The notes: generated by a model from the sequence alone, not told the origin. Counted from the first letter of the stretch, positions 27,082 to 36,450 are shown. The stretch: DNA of 64,000 nt from Arthrobacter sp. EPSL27 (GCF_001512305.1 NZ_LNUT01000003.1:374109-438108); one strand, 5' to 3'. A program made the numbers and translations.

Positions 27082-28506
27082 TCAGCCGTCCTTGAGCCGC
27101 TGGTAGGTCTCCAGCGCCCGGGCACGGGACTCCGGCAGCCCGACTACCGGGTCCGGATAGTCCTCCGCGGAACCGTCGGCCTTCCAGGGTTCGTGGATCG
27201 CCTTGTCGTCCAGCCCGGACAGCTCCGGAATGAACTCGCGCAGGTAGCTGCCCCGGACGTCGAACTTCTTGCTCTGGGTGACGGGGTTGAAGATGCGGAA
27301 GTACGGCGAGGCATCGGCGCCGGATCCGGCTACCCACTGCCAGTTCGCGGGGTTGCTCGCAGAGTCGGCGTCCACCAAGGTGTCCCAGAACCACGCCTCG
27401 CCCAGCCGCCAGTCCGCCAGCAGGTTCTTCACCAGGAAACTCGCGGCGGCCATCCGGACCCGGTTATGCATCCAGCCGGTCTGCCAGAGCTGGCGCATGC
27501 CGGCGTCCACCAGCGGGTACCCGGTGCGGCCCTGCTGCCAGGCCTGGAGTTCGGCGTCGGACGGCGCCTGCCAGTCGAAGCGGTCAAATTCGGCGCGGTA
27601 GTTCCGTGTGGCCAGCTCCGGTTTTTCGTAGAGGAGCTGCCAGCAGAACTCGCGCCAGCCGATTTCGGAGCGGAAGATCCCGACGTCGGCCGGAGCCGAC
27701 CGCGGGAAGCGTTCGCGCAGTGCGTGCCAGATCCGGAACGGGCTGATCTCGCCGAAGCGCAGATGGGGGGAGAGCCTGCTGGTTCCCTCGATCCCGGGCC
27801 GGTCGCGTCCTGTCCCGTACTCGGACACCGGACCGTCCACAAAGGTCTCCAGCCGCTCGTGGGCGCCGGCCTCGCCGGGGGTCCACTCCTTGGCCAGGCC
27901 CTGGCTCCAGTCCGGCCGCTGGGGGAGGAGCTTCCATTCGGCCAGGGCGTCACTGGCCGGCAGCCGGCGCTCCCCGGTTTTGGCGGGATTGGGGAGCTTC
28001 TGCGGGGCGTCCAGCGGCTGACGGGGGTCCTGCGAGTCGAGGCAGGCCTTCCAGAACGGGGTGAAGACCTTGTAGGGGCCTCCGGAGCCGTTCCGGACGG
28101 TCCACGGCTCGAACAACAGGTTGGCCTGGAAGCTCTGGGCCTCGAGGCCTTCCTTGGCAGCCCAGTCCTTGAGGCCCGCGTCGACCGCCCGCTCCGGCCC
28201 GCCGTAGCGGCGGTTCCACAGCACGCGGGTTGCCCCTGTTTCCCCGGCGAGGTCCCGGATGACGCGGTCCGCACGGCCGCGGCGCAGCACGAGGCGGTTC
28301 CCTGCCTCCCTGAGGTCCGCGGCCAGGGACTCCAGCGAGTGGTGCAGCCACCACCTGGTGGCGCCGCCCAGGGGCCGGATGCCGGGCGACTCCTCATCCA
28401 GGATGTAGACCACCGTCAGCGGGCCGTCCCAGGCTGCCCCGTCCGCCAGGGCGGGGTTGTCGTCCAGGCGCAGATCGTCGCGAAGCCATACCAAAGTCGA
28501 AGACAT
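27082..28506 (-). CDS. phrB: Deoxyribodipyrimidine photolyase
   Basis: A 474-residue DNA photolyase of the cryptochrome/photolyase family that uses FADH- and blue light to split pyrimidine dimers. The N-terminal antenna domain starts LVWLRDDLRLDDNPAL. The FAD-binding region contains EGTSRLSPHLRFGEISPFRI, then GRTGYPLVDAGMRQL, TGWMHNRVRM and WQWVAGSGADASPYFRIFNP, all strongly conserved. TAGCGT lies six bases before the ATG, indicating a leaderless message. Confidence 0.95.
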   Translation of the reverse strand: MSSTLVWLRDDLRLDDNPALADGAAWDGPLTVVYILDEESPGIRPLGGATRWWLHHSLESLAADLREAGNRLVLRRGRADRVIRDLAGETGATRVLWNRRYGGPERAVDAGLKDWAAKEGLEAQSFQANLLFEPWTVRNGSGGPYKVFTPFWKACLDSQDPRQPLDAPQKLPNPAKTGERRLPASDALAEWKLLPQRPDWSQGLAKEWTPGEAGAHERLETFVDGPVSEYGTGRDRPGIEGTSRLSPHLRFGEISPFRIWHALRERFPRSAPADVGIFRSEIGWREFCWQLLYEKPELATRNYRAEFDRFDWQAPSDAELQAWQQGRTGYPLVDAGMRQLWQTGWMHNRVRMAAASFLVKNLLADWRLGEAWFWDTLVDADSASNPANWQWVAGSGADASPYFRIFNPVTQSKKFDVRGSYLREFIPELSGLDDKAIHEPWKADGSAEDYPDPVVGLPESRARALETYQRLKDG

Positions 28507-28512
28507 GGCTCA

Positions 28513-28518
28513 ACGCTA
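28513..28518 (-). promoter_or_regulatory. -10 element for leaderless phrB
   Basis: TAGCGT on the minus strand, six bases before the ATG. The 12 bases upstream of the start nearly match those before the exonuclease gene at 7326. Confidence 0.55.
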
Positions 28519-28571
28519 CTGGATGAGGCCACGACACAGGGCACCCGCGGCGCGGCCGCCCGTCCGGATAC

Positions 28572-28610
28572 GGCAAGGGCCGGGTTCCCTAGCGGAACCC
28601 GGCCCTTGCC
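28572..28610 (-). terminator. Terminator downstream of pspA
   Basis: A perfect 17-base stem (28572-28588 with 28594-28610) and a 5-base loop, located between the pspA stop and the phrB promoter. Confidence 0.85.
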
Positions 28611-28648
28611 GACGTCGTCCGGCGGCGCCCACGCGCCCGGGGAACGGA

Positions 28649-29437
28649 TCAGAGCTTGTCGAAGTCGGCCTCGTCGACGGTGGAGCCGCTGCGGGCACCA
28701 TTGCCGGTGCCCAGGGCCTGCTGGTTGCCGCCGGACTTCAGCGCGGCGAGCCGTGCCTCGATCTCCGTCTGCTCACCGAGGTCCTCCAGTGAGTTGAACT
28801 GTGCGTCCAGGCTGGAGGCGGCGAGTTCCTGCTGGCCGCGGACCTTGGCCTCTTCGCGGCGGATCTTCTCTTCGAAGCGGCCCACCTCGGAGGTCGGGTC
28901 CATGATGTCGATGCTCTTGAGGGCGTCGTGCACCTGGCTCTGGGCCGCGGCGGTCTTGGAACGGGCCACCAGCTCGTTGCGCTTGCTGGTGAGCTCGTTG
29001 AGCTTGCCCTTCATCTGGTCCAGGCCGTGCTTGAGCTTGTCCACCACCTCTGTCTGCGACGCGATGCTCGGCTCGGCGGACTTCGCCTCGTTCTCCGAGG
29101 TGATCTGGCGCTGGAGGGCCACCTTGGCGAGGTTGTCGAACTTCTCCGCATCGACGGTGTCGCCGTTGGCGCGGTACTCGTCCGCCTTGCGGGAGGCGGC
29201 GAGGGCCTTGCGGCCCCAGTCCTGCGCATTCTTGACGTCCTCGTTGTAGTCGTCCTGGAGCATCCGCAGGTTCCCGATGGTCTGCGCCACTGCAGATTCG
29301 GCCTCGGCGATGTTGTTCGTGTAGTCCCGGACCATCTGGTCGAGCATCTTCTGCGGATCCTCGGCCTGGTCCAGGAGGGAGTTGATGTTCGCCTTCGCCA
29401 GCTGCGCCATGCGGCCGAAAATGGACTGCTTAACCAT
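28649..29437 (-). CDS. pspA: PspA/IM30 (ESCRT-III-like) membrane-stress protein
   Basis: A 262-residue, mostly coiled-coil protein starting MVKQSIFGRMAQLAKANINS, with the conserved EDPQKMLDQMVRDYTNNI segment. PspA/IM30 proteins polymerise on damaged inner membranes. The C-terminal 40 residues are Gly/Asn/Ser-rich and end in an acidic DEADFDKL. The TPM-domain gene lies 140 bases upstream on the same strand, a pairing seen in other Actinobacteria. Confidence 0.93.
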   Translation of the reverse strand: MVKQSIFGRMAQLAKANINSLLDQAEDPQKMLDQMVRDYTNNIAEAESAVAQTIGNLRMLQDDYNEDVKNAQDWGRKALAASRKADEYRANGDTVDAEKFDNLAKVALQRQITSENEAKSAEPSIASQTEVVDKLKHGLDQMKGKLNELTSKRNELVARSKTAAAQSQVHDALKSIDIMDPTSEVGRFEEKIRREEAKVRGQQELAASSLDAQFNSLEDLGEQTEIEARLAALKSGGNQQALGTGNGARSGSTVDEADFDKL

Positions 29438-29533
29438 GGTGTTACCTTTCGTCCTGCTCAGTGGTTGCCACTGAATTCGGTGAACCGTGCAATGTACTGC
29501 TTCTATCCGCCCGCGGGGTCCGCCGGCGCCTAG

Positions 29534-29560
29534 TCTGAATCGGCCTGTCTGAATCGGCCA
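29534..29560. repeat. 13-bp direct repeat upstream of pspA
   Basis: gtctgaatcggcc occurs twice with a 14-base period, about 100 bases before the pspA start. It could be a paired protein-binding site. Confidence 0.5.
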
Positions 29561-29577
29561 GGTGGCCGGTGGAGCGG

Positions 29578-31614
29578 CTAGAAGTCGCCGCCGCCGCCGA
29601 AGTCCCCGCCCCAGCCTCCGCCGCCGCCGAAGTCGCCGCCGCCAAAGTCTCCGCCGGAATCGCCGCCGCCCCAGCCGCCGCCTCCGCCGCCGCCGTGCAG
29701 GATGGAGTTGATCAGGATGCCGCCGAGGATGGCGCCGCCCAGGCCGCCGCCTCCGCTGCCACCGAACATGCCGCCGCGGCCGTAGCCCTGGTTGGCGTAG
29801 CCGCCGAAGTGGTCGACGTCGGACTGGGCCAGCTGGGCCGCCTGCGTCGCGAGGGAATGGGCCTGCTGCGCGTACTGCAGGGCCGTCACCGGGTCGTTGC
29901 GCGAGATGGAAAGTGCGTAGTCCAGGTTCCGCTGGGCCTCCGCCAGGCGGGTCCGGGCCTCAGTGCCCACGCCGCCGCGGCGTGCCGTGATGTAGTCCGA
30001 GGTCGCGCTGATCTGCGCCTGCGCGGACATGATGCTTTGCTGCAGCGAGGCCTGGGCGCGGCGGATCTGCTCCTGCTGGTCGCGGATGCCGGTCAGGGCC
30101 GCGTCCAGCGACTGGTGCGCTGTCTCGACGCGCTCCAGGGTAGCGATCGGATCGATCTTGCCGCCTTGGATCTCGGCCTTCACCTGCGCCAGCGAGGCTT
30201 CCACCGCTGCGACCGGGCCCGCCAGTTCGGGGTGCGCCCCCGACTGGATCAGTGCCCTGGCCTGGGCCAGGTCCTGGGAGGTATCAACCACGGCGGACTC
30301 CAGCCCGCTGCGCGCCTCATCCAGGTTTCCGGCGACCTTTGTGATGGCGCCGATCAGCACGTTCGTCTGGTGCAGGCTTTCCTCCGCCGCCCGGACGGCC
30401 ACGGCGGCGAGGCTGCCCTCGCCGGCGCTGAGCTTCTCCTGCGCGGTGACGGAGGCGTTCTGCACAAAGGCGAGCCGTTCCTTCGCCTGCGTGATGTTGT
30501 CGCCGACCTGCACCAGTGCGCTTTCGGCGTACTTGGCCCGCAGCGATTCGAGCGACTGCTCGGCGCTGGCGATCTTGGCCTCAGCCTCCTTCGCTCCGGC
30601 ACTGACGGCGGCGAGGGCCTGCGGGGCATTCTTCTCGAGCTCACGGAGCGAATCGAAGTCCGCCTTCTGCTCCTGCAGCGAGGACAGCGCCGCCTCGGAC
30701 CGGCGGATGATCTCGGCCAGCCAGGTCCGCTGCTGCTCTTCGGTGTCGGGGATGTGGTCATCGAGCTGCTGCTGCAGTTTGAACGACTCGGACATGTGGC
30801 CCTTGGCCTCCTGCAGGGCCTTCGTGAAGTTCCCGACGGCGGCATCGCCGTACTGTGCCTGCGCGAACCCGAGCTCCTGCTCGCTGGACTTGATGGCGTC
30901 GTCGGCCTCGATCAGCAGGGAACCGCTCTTGCGGCGCAGCTCCTCCACGGTCAGCCCGGCGAGCGGGTCCATGCCTGCGCCCTGCTGGCCGGAGCCGGCG
31001 GCGGTCCCTGCCGCGGCCTTCTTCCGGCGGTTGCGGAGGTACAGGTAGGCTCCCGCTCCGCCTGCGGCAACGATGCCCACGCCAACGAGCACGCCGCTGC
31101 CGGCGCCGCCCTCAGAGGGGACGGTCCCCTTGCCGCCCCCGGCGGCGTCTCCAATCGCGGCGGCGCTGTCGATGGCGGCCTGGGCGTAGTCGCCGTTGCG
31201 GAGGTTCGGGTCAACCGCGCTGGTCACGATCGTGTCGCGCTGGGCATCGGTGATCTTGCTGTTGGACGGCTTGCTCAGCAGATACTGCCGCGCCTCGGTG
31301 GCTACCGTCAGCAGCATCGCATTGGAACCGAGGCTGGCCTTGTCGGCCACGGCAGCGGCCCAGGCGAACCGGTCGGTGGGGTTCTCGAATTTCTTCACGT
31401 AGACCACGTGGTAGGTCATGGCGTGGTCGGCGCCGAGCTGCTTGATGGCCTGTTCCACCTCGCCCCTCCGGTCGCCAAGGACTCCGGCGGAGTCCACCAC
31501 CTTCGTGACGGGGTCGAGTGTCACCGGATCTTCGGCGAACGCCGGAGCGGCGGGAAGCGCCAGCAGTCCGACGACGCCGAGAACGGCGAGGAGACGTTTA
31601 GAGGTAGACCGCAT
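29578..31614 (-). CDS. TPM-domain membrane protein with coiled coil and Gly-rich tail
   Basis: A 678-residue protein. The signal peptide ends near LALPAAPAFA. A TPM domain (about 30-165) is recognised from VTKVVDSAGVL and the following fold. A single transmembrane helix lies at about 170-195 (VLVGVGIVAAGGAGAYLYL), then a long alanine-rich coiled coil (about 220-590), then a Gly/Asp/Phe/Trp-rich tail (GGGDFGGGGGWGGDF). The start at 31614 is preferred over longer frames because AGGG is six bases upstream and the signal peptide begins there. The partner is probably PspA downstream. Enzymatic activity of TPM domains is uncertain. Confidence 0.86.
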   Translation of the reverse strand: MRSTSKRLLAVLGVVGLLALPAAPAFAEDPVTLDPVTKVVDSAGVLGDRRGEVEQAIKQLGADHAMTYHVVYVKKFENPTDRFAWAAAVADKASLGSNAMLLTVATEARQYLLSKPSNSKITDAQRDTIVTSAVDPNLRNGDYAQAAIDSAAAIGDAAGGGKGTVPSEGGAGSGVLVGVGIVAAGGAGAYLYLRNRRKKAAAGTAAGSGQQGAGMDPLAGLTVEELRRKSGSLLIEADDAIKSSEQELGFAQAQYGDAAVGNFTKALQEAKGHMSESFKLQQQLDDHIPDTEEQQRTWLAEIIRRSEAALSSLQEQKADFDSLRELEKNAPQALAAVSAGAKEAEAKIASAEQSLESLRAKYAESALVQVGDNITQAKERLAFVQNASVTAQEKLSAGEGSLAAVAVRAAEESLHQTNVLIGAITKVAGNLDEARSGLESAVVDTSQDLAQARALIQSGAHPELAGPVAAVEASLAQVKAEIQGGKIDPIATLERVETAHQSLDAALTGIRDQQEQIRRAQASLQQSIMSAQAQISATSDYITARRGGVGTEARTRLAEAQRNLDYALSISRNDPVTALQYAQQAHSLATQAAQLAQSDVDHFGGYANQGYGRGGMFGGSGGGGLGGAILGGILINSILHGGGGGGGWGGGDSGGDFGGGDFGGGGGWGGDFGGGGDF
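29580..29700. repeat. Gly-rich tail repeats
   Basis: Repeated gccgccgccgaagtc units encode GGGDFGGG on the minus strand. The low complexity extends to the stop codon. Confidence 0.7.
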
Positions 31615-31920
31615 GTGCAACCCTTCAGCACTTCTGCGACCAGTTCGGGCCGAACCGGTCGTCACAGAATGCAGCAGCGCCCCCACGCAGATGTAAAGCC
31701 GCAGGTCGCTGTGGCGATTCCATTTGATTCTATGGTGCACCCAATTGGCAGTCCACCAACGGGAATATGCCACCAGCGAAAAGCGCTGAAGCGGGAACGG
31801 CGACGCCTCAGGAACCGGGCGGAGACCGCCAGGAACGTACAGCAACCTCCCAGCAAACGTGCGCTCCAGTCTCAGTGAGATCGTCCATAGTTAATGCAGA
31901 CGAGGATGAAAGGAAGTCTT
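31615..31920. other. Divergent intergenic region, TPM gene and htrA
   Basis: 306 bases with no supported gene. It holds a short palindrome GTTCGG-G-CCGAAC (31643-31655), about 30 bases from the TPM start codon, and an AT-richer stretch before htrA. No promoter pair could be fixed with confidence. Confidence 0.5.
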
Positions 31921-33564
31921 ATGACTGAGAACCCAGCGCAGGGCGGTTCACCGGAGAACCGGGAGCCGGCCACGCCGCGCGAAGACCCATCGAGTCACCC
32001 GCAGGCGGCTTCCGCGCCGGACTCAGCCCACGATCCGGCCCGGGACTCCCGCCCGGACTCCCCGCAGGGTTTCACGCAGGATAACCCCACGCTCCGGCTG
32101 GACCGGGAGGCGGACAACCGCCCGCAGCCCGTGTACCCGCAACACCAGCCCTCCTACGGCCGGCCGCCGGAGACGCACCCCCAGTACGCCCCAGGAAACC
32201 AGTACTCCTCCGGGAACGGCCAGGCCGGCTCTGCATTCGGGCAGGCCCAGCAGGGGAACTACCAGCACGGACAGTCCCCTTACGGGCAGCCCCAGCACAG
32301 CGGCTTCGGCAGCAGCCAGCCGGCCTCGCCGTACGCGGGCAATCCCGCCCACGCACCGAAGCGCAAGGCCGCCTTCGGCGTGCCCACCCTCGTCGCCAGC
32401 ATCCTCGCCGCCGGCCTTGTCGGCGGCGGTGTGGTCGCAGGGACGACGCAGCTGCTGGGCGGCGAGTCAGTCACGTCCATGGGCTCCAGCAGCAGCCAGG
32501 CCGGCCCCGTGATCGTAAACAACAGGGAAGACGTCAACGCCATCACCGCCGCCGCCGTGAAGGCCACACCCAGCGTCGTCACCATCAAGGCGTCCAGCGG
32601 CAGCGAGGGCGGAACCGGGTCCGGCATCATTCTTGACGGTGAAGGCCACGTCCTCACCAACACCCACGTCGTGACGCTTGACGGCACGGCAGCCAACGCC
32701 GACATCGAAGTCCGCCTGAGCGACGGCAAGGTCTACAACGCCACGATCGTCGGTACGGACCCGCTCTCCGACCTGGCAGTCGTCAAGATCCAGAACGCCC
32801 GTGACCTGGTGCCCGCCGTCCTCGGCGACTCCAGCAAGCTGAACGTCGGCGACACCGCCGTCGCGATCGGCTCGCCCCTCGGCCTGACGGGAACCGTCAC
32901 CGACGGCATCGTGTCGACCCTCAACCGCACCATCAGCGTGGCGTCCTCGGCCGCCCCCAAGGAAGGCGCGGACAACCCCCAGGGCGGGGACCAGGGCTTC
33001 CAGTTCGCCCCGCCGGACGGCGGCCAGGGCCAGAGCACCGCCAACCAGGGAAGCATCTCGATCAACGTGATCCAGACAGATGCCGCCATCAACCCCGGCA
33101 ACTCCGGCGGTGCCCTCGTCAACACCAAGGGTGAGATCATCGGCGTGAACGTGGCCATCGCCTCCGCCGGCGGCGACTCCGCCAGCAGCGGCAACATCGG
33201 CGTCGGCTTCAGCATCCCCATCAACCACGCCAAGCGGGTGGCCCAGGAGATCATCAGCACCGGGAAGGCCACGCACGGCCAGTTCGGCGTGAGCGTGAAG
33301 CAGAAGACCGCCAGTTCCTCGGCCTCCGGTTTCTCCGTCGGAGCCGAGGTTGCCACGGTCGAGCCAGGCTCCGCTGCCGACAAGGCCGGGGTCAAGGTCG
33401 GCGACGTCGTTACCCGGTTCCAGGACCTCACCATCAGCGATCCCAACCAGCTGACCGCAGCCGTCCGCGAGCAGCCCGCCGGGGCCACCGTCAAGGTGAC
33501 CGTCATCCGCGGCGGCAAGGAACAGCAGCTCGACGTCACCCTCGGGACGGCAGCCGAGCAGTAG
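31921..33564 (+). CDS. HtrA/DegP-type trypsin-like serine protease with PDZ domain
   Basis: A 547-residue membrane-anchored protease. Residues 1-145 are a cytosolic Pro/Gln/Ser/Gly-rich region, followed by a transmembrane helix at about 150-175 (VPTLVASILAAGLVGGGVVA). The catalytic triad is H near 247 (LTNTHVV), D near 282 (DPLSDLAVVKI) and S near 394 (NPGNSGGAL). One PDZ domain occupies about 460-547. The start at 31921 has AAAGGAAG upstream; an in-frame ATG 27 bases earlier lacks one. Family role: degradation or folding control of extracytoplasmic proteins under stress. Confidence 0.93.
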   Translation: MTENPAQGGSPENREPATPREDPSSHPQAASAPDSAHDPARDSRPDSPQGFTQDNPTLRLDREADNRPQPVYPQHQPSYGRPPETHPQYAPGNQYSSGNGQAGSAFGQAQQGNYQHGQSPYGQPQHSGFGSSQPASPYAGNPAHAPKRKAAFGVPTLVASILAAGLVGGGVVAGTTQLLGGESVTSMGSSSSQAGPVIVNNREDVNAITAAAVKATPSVVTIKASSGSEGGTGSGIILDGEGHVLTNTHVVTLDGTAANADIEVRLSDGKVYNATIVGTDPLSDLAVVKIQNARDLVPAVLGDSSKLNVGDTAVAIGSPLGLTGTVTDGIVSTLNRTISVASSAAPKEGADNPQGGDQGFQFAPPDGGQGQSTANQGSISINVIQTDAAINPGNSGGALVNTKGEIIGVNVAIASAGGDSASSGNIGVGFSIPINHAKRVAQEIISTGKATHGQFGVSVKQKTASSSASGFSVGAEVATVEPGSAADKAGVKVGDVVTRFQDLTISDPNQLTAAVREQPAGATVKVTVIRGGKEQQLDVTLGTAAEQ

Positions 33565-33606
33565 CCGGGCAGTATCCGGGCTGCGGCCGGGCAGTAGCCG
33601 GCACGG

Positions 33607-33640
33607 GGGCCGGGCAGCACCAGGGGGTGCTGCCCGGCCC
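33607..33640 (+). terminator. Hairpin downstream of htrA
   Basis: 15-base arms (33607-33621 and 33626-33640) with an AGGG loop and no clear T-tract. It is preceded by repeated gccgggcagta elements. Confidence 0.6.
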
Positions 33641-33814
33641 TCGCTGTCCCGTGCTGTGGCCGGCGCTGACACAGGCCTTAACCCAGGCCGCGCCGGCCAG
33701 CCCCGATATGGTTAGCTAGGAGCACCCCGGCACCCGGGCGTTCCGTGGCCACGACCCCACCCGGCTGGCTGTCCACCCGCATGGAAGGCTGCTGTAAACA
33801 CAGTGGAAGAGACA

Positions 33815-34615
33815 TTGAAGATCATCGTGCTGGTCAAGCACGTCCCTGACGCCCAGTTCGACCGGCACCTCACGGGCGAGGGGAACACGGCGGACCGTTC
33901 AGAAAGCATCCTGTCCGAACTGGACGAGTACGCCCTCGAGGCCGCCCTTCAGCTGATTGAGGCCCGGGGCGGCGAGGCTGCCGGCAACAAGGTGATCGCC
34001 CTGAGCATGGGCCCCGCCGGCGCCGTCAACGCCGTGAAGAAGTCCCTGCAGATCGGCGCCACGGAGGGCGTCCACCTCAGCGACGAGGCCCTCGCCGGAT
34101 CCGACGCCGCCGCCACGTCCCTGGCGCTGGCCGCAGCCATCCGGCACCTGGGTACCGAGACCCCCGTCGACCTCGTCCTCACCGGCATGGCCTCCACCGA
34201 CGGCGAAACGTCGCTCGTCCCGGCCCAGCTCGCGGAGCGCCTGGACCTGCCCCAGGTCACGTTCGCGGCGTCGCTGGAGCTCGACGGCGGCAGGCTCACC
34301 GCCCGCCGCGACGGCGACACCCACGCCGACACGGTCGAGGCGGACCTGCCCGCCCTCGTCTCGGTCACCGACCAGGCCAACGACCCCCGGTACCCGAATT
34401 TCAAGGGCATCATGGCGGCCAAGAAAAAGACCATCACCACACTGGCCCTGGCCGATATCGGCGTCGACCCCGGGCAGGTCGGACGGGCCGGTTCCTGGAC
34501 CGCCGTCGAAACCGCGGAGGCACGCCCGGCGCGCACCGCCGGCACCATCATCACCGACGAGGGCGACGCCGGCATCCAGCTGGTCGAGTTCCTGGCCGCC
34601 CAGAAGCTGCTCTAA
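33815..34615 (+). CDS. etfB: Electron transfer flavoprotein beta subunit
   Basis: Begins LKIIVLVKHVPDAQFDRHL and carries family elements GGEAAGNKVIALSMGP, ATSLALAAAIRH and TGMASTDGETSLVPAQLAE. With EtfA it forms the soluble heterodimer that passes electrons from acyl-CoA and other dehydrogenases to the respiratory chain; the beta subunit binds AMP. I prefer TTG 33815, preceded by GGAAGAG, over GTG 33803, which has no ribosome-binding site. etfA follows 13 bases later. Confidence 0.92.
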   Translation: MKIIVLVKHVPDAQFDRHLTGEGNTADRSESILSELDEYALEAALQLIEARGGEAAGNKVIALSMGPAGAVNAVKKSLQIGATEGVHLSDEALAGSDAAATSLALAAAIRHLGTETPVDLVLTGMASTDGETSLVPAQLAERLDLPQVTFAASLELDGGRLTARRDGDTHADTVEADLPALVSVTDQANDPRYPNFKGIMAAKKKTITTLALADIGVDPGQVGRAGSWTAVETAEARPARTAGTIITDEGDAGIQLVEFLAAQKLL

Positions 34616-34628
34616 GGGGATCCCGGAC

Positions 34629-35582
34629 ATGGCAAAAGTACTGGTATTCATTGACAACCCCGGCCAGGTCCTCAAGAAGGCCAGCCTGGAACTGCTCACC
34701 ATTGCCCGGTCGCTGGGCGAGACGGCCGTCGCCGTCAACGGCGAGCTGCACGACGACGTCTTGGACACCCTCGCGGCCTACGGCGTCCAGGCGCTGTACC
34801 GGCCCTCCGCGGCGGACCTCGACGACTACCTCGTGGGCCCGAAGGCGTCCTACCTCGCCGCCGCCGTGCAGACCGCCGGCGCCACCGTCGTCCTGACGGA
34901 GAACTCGGCGGAGGCCAAGGAAGTCGCGGCGCGGCTGGGCATCAAGCTCGGCGCCGGCGTCATCACCGACGTCGTGGCCGTGGACCCGGACGGGACGGCG
35001 CACAAGTCCGTGCTGGCGGGCTCCTACATGACCACCGCCAAGGCCACCACACCGGTCGCGGTCCTGACCGTCAAGCCGAACAGCATCACGCCGGAGCCCG
35101 CCGTGACCGGCACGGCCCCGTCCGCCGTCACGGTGCCCGTGCCGGATACGGCCACCGCAGCCTCCGCCCGGGTCACGGCCCGCAGCGAGAAAGCAGCCAG
35201 CAGCCGCCCGGACCTCTCCGAGGCGCGCATCGTGGTGGCAGGCGGACGCGGCGTCGACGGCAACTTCGGCCCGCTGGAAGAGCTCGCCGATGCGCTCGGC
35301 GCGGCGATCGGCGCTTCCCGCGCCGCGACGGACGCGGGCTGGATCGGCCATGACGCGCAGATCGGCCAGACCGGCAAGACGGTCTCGCCCCAGCTGTACA
35401 TCTCTGCCGGGATCTCCGGGGCCATCCAGCAGAAGGCCGGGATGCAGACCGCCAAGGTGATCGTGGCCGTCAACAAGGACGCCGAGTCACCCGTGTTCGA
35501 AATCGCCGACTTCGGCATCGTGGGGGACCTCTTCCAGGTCCTGCCGCAGGCCACCGAAGAAATCAAGAAGCGCAGGGGCTGA
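34629..35582 (+). CDS. etfA: Electron transfer flavoprotein alpha subunit
   Basis: A 317-residue FAD-binding partner of EtfB. The N-terminal domain is MAKVLVFIDNPGQVLKKASL. The C-terminal FAD domain includes VVAGGRGVDGNFGPLEELAD, then GQTGKTVSPQLYISAGISGA and AVNKDAESPVFEIADFGIVG, which are classical. AGGGGAT lies before the ATG. The next gene begins 4 bases after the stop. Confidence 0.95.
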   Translation: MAKVLVFIDNPGQVLKKASLELLTIARSLGETAVAVNGELHDDVLDTLAAYGVQALYRPSAADLDDYLVGPKASYLAAAVQTAGATVVLTENSAEAKEVAARLGIKLGAGVITDVVAVDPDGTAHKSVLAGSYMTTAKATTPVAVLTVKPNSITPEPAVTGTAPSAVTVPVPDTATAASARVTARSEKAASSRPDLSEARIVVAGGRGVDGNFGPLEELADALGAAIGASRAATDAGWIGHDAQIGQTGKTVSPQLYISAGISGAIQQKAGMQTAKVIVAVNKDAESPVFEIADFGIVGDLFQVLPQATEEIKKRRG

Positions 35583-35586
35583 TCCC

Positions 35587-36363
35587 TTGACCAGCCCCGC
35601 CGTGCAGGCGCAAAGCCCGTTCGATCCTGACCGCCGGATCGAACGGGTGCTTTGTTTCACCGCCCACCCGGACGACGTCGACTTCGGCGCCGCCGGCACC
35701 ATCGCCGCCTGGACCGCCGCCGGGGTGCAGGTCAGCTACTGCATCATGACCGACGGCGACGCCGGCGGCTTCGACCCAGGGCAGCGGGACGAAATCGTCC
35801 GGCTGCGCAACGAGGAACAGCGCCGGGCCGCCGCCCTTGTGGGGGTGACCGACATCCACTACCTGCACGAGCGCGACGGCTACCTCGAGCCCTCGCACAA
35901 GGTGATCCGCGAGGTGGTGCGGCTGATCCGGCAGCTGCGGCCCGACGTCGTGCTTTCGATGCACCCCGAGCGGAACTGGGACCGGATCCAGAAGAGCCAC
36001 CCCGACCACCTCGCGGTGGGGGAGGCCGTGACCCGGGCGGTGTATCCGGCGCTGGAGAACCCGTTTGCCTACCCTGAACTGGCGGCCGCGGGGCTGGAGG
36101 CCTACAAGCTGCCGTGGCTGTGGCTTTTCGCCGGGCCGGAGGAGCGCGAGAACCACTTCGTCGACGTCACGGACCACGTCGACAGCAAACTCGAGGCCGT
36201 CCATATCCATGTCAGCCAGCACCCCGACATCGAAGCGATGGACCGCACAGTGCGCGGGCTCATGCTGCGGACCGCTGAACGCGGCGGGCTTCCCTTCGGC
36301 CGCAGCGCCGAGGCGTTCCACGTGGTCGAAGTCAACGGGCCGGGCACGATCGCGGGCTTCTAA
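35587..36363 (+). CDS. PIG-L (LmbE) family deacetylase
   Basis: A 258-residue zinc-dependent N-acetyl-sugar deacetylase fold with the signature FTAHPDDVDFGAAGTIA near residue 26 and the second metal motif SHPDHLAVGE near 138. Relatives include MshB and Mca of mycothiol metabolism, but the sequence does not decide the substrate. TTG 35587 is the only plausible start so close to etfA, with AGGGG upstream. It is likely co-transcribed with etfBA. Confidence 0.85.
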   Translation: MTSPAVQAQSPFDPDRRIERVLCFTAHPDDVDFGAAGTIAAWTAAGVQVSYCIMTDGDAGGFDPGQRDEIVRLRNEEQRRAAALVGVTDIHYLHERDGYLEPSHKVIREVVRLIRQLRPDVVLSMHPERNWDRIQKSHPDHLAVGEAVTRAVYPALENPFAYPELAAAGLEAYKLPWLWLFAGPEERENHFVDVTDHVDSKLEAVHIHVSQHPDIEAMDRTVRGLMLRTAERGGLPFGRSAEAFHVVEVNGPGTIAGF

Positions 36364-36401
36364 CGGTGCTGCCGCCCTTGCCTCGGCGCAGCCGCGTCCC
36401 C

Positions 36402-36432
36402 TAGGCTGGCCTCTGGTTTAAATCATATTTAA
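36402..36432 (+). promoter_or_regulatory. gntK promoter and possible operator
   Basis: TAGGCT (36402-36407) looks like a -10. Just downstream is a perfect dyad TTAAAT-CAT-ATTTAA (36418-36432), placed where a repressor would block the start of transcription. A GntR-type gluconate repressor would be a natural candidate, but no such gene is in the window. Confidence 0.5.
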
Positions 36433-36450
36433 TTGAGGAGGCAGGCTTTG

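Noticed and set aside
29569..31878. Plus-strand open frame opposite the TPM gene
   Set aside because: Low-complexity translation with no domain. The minus-strand reading has a signal peptide, TPM domain and ribosome-binding site.
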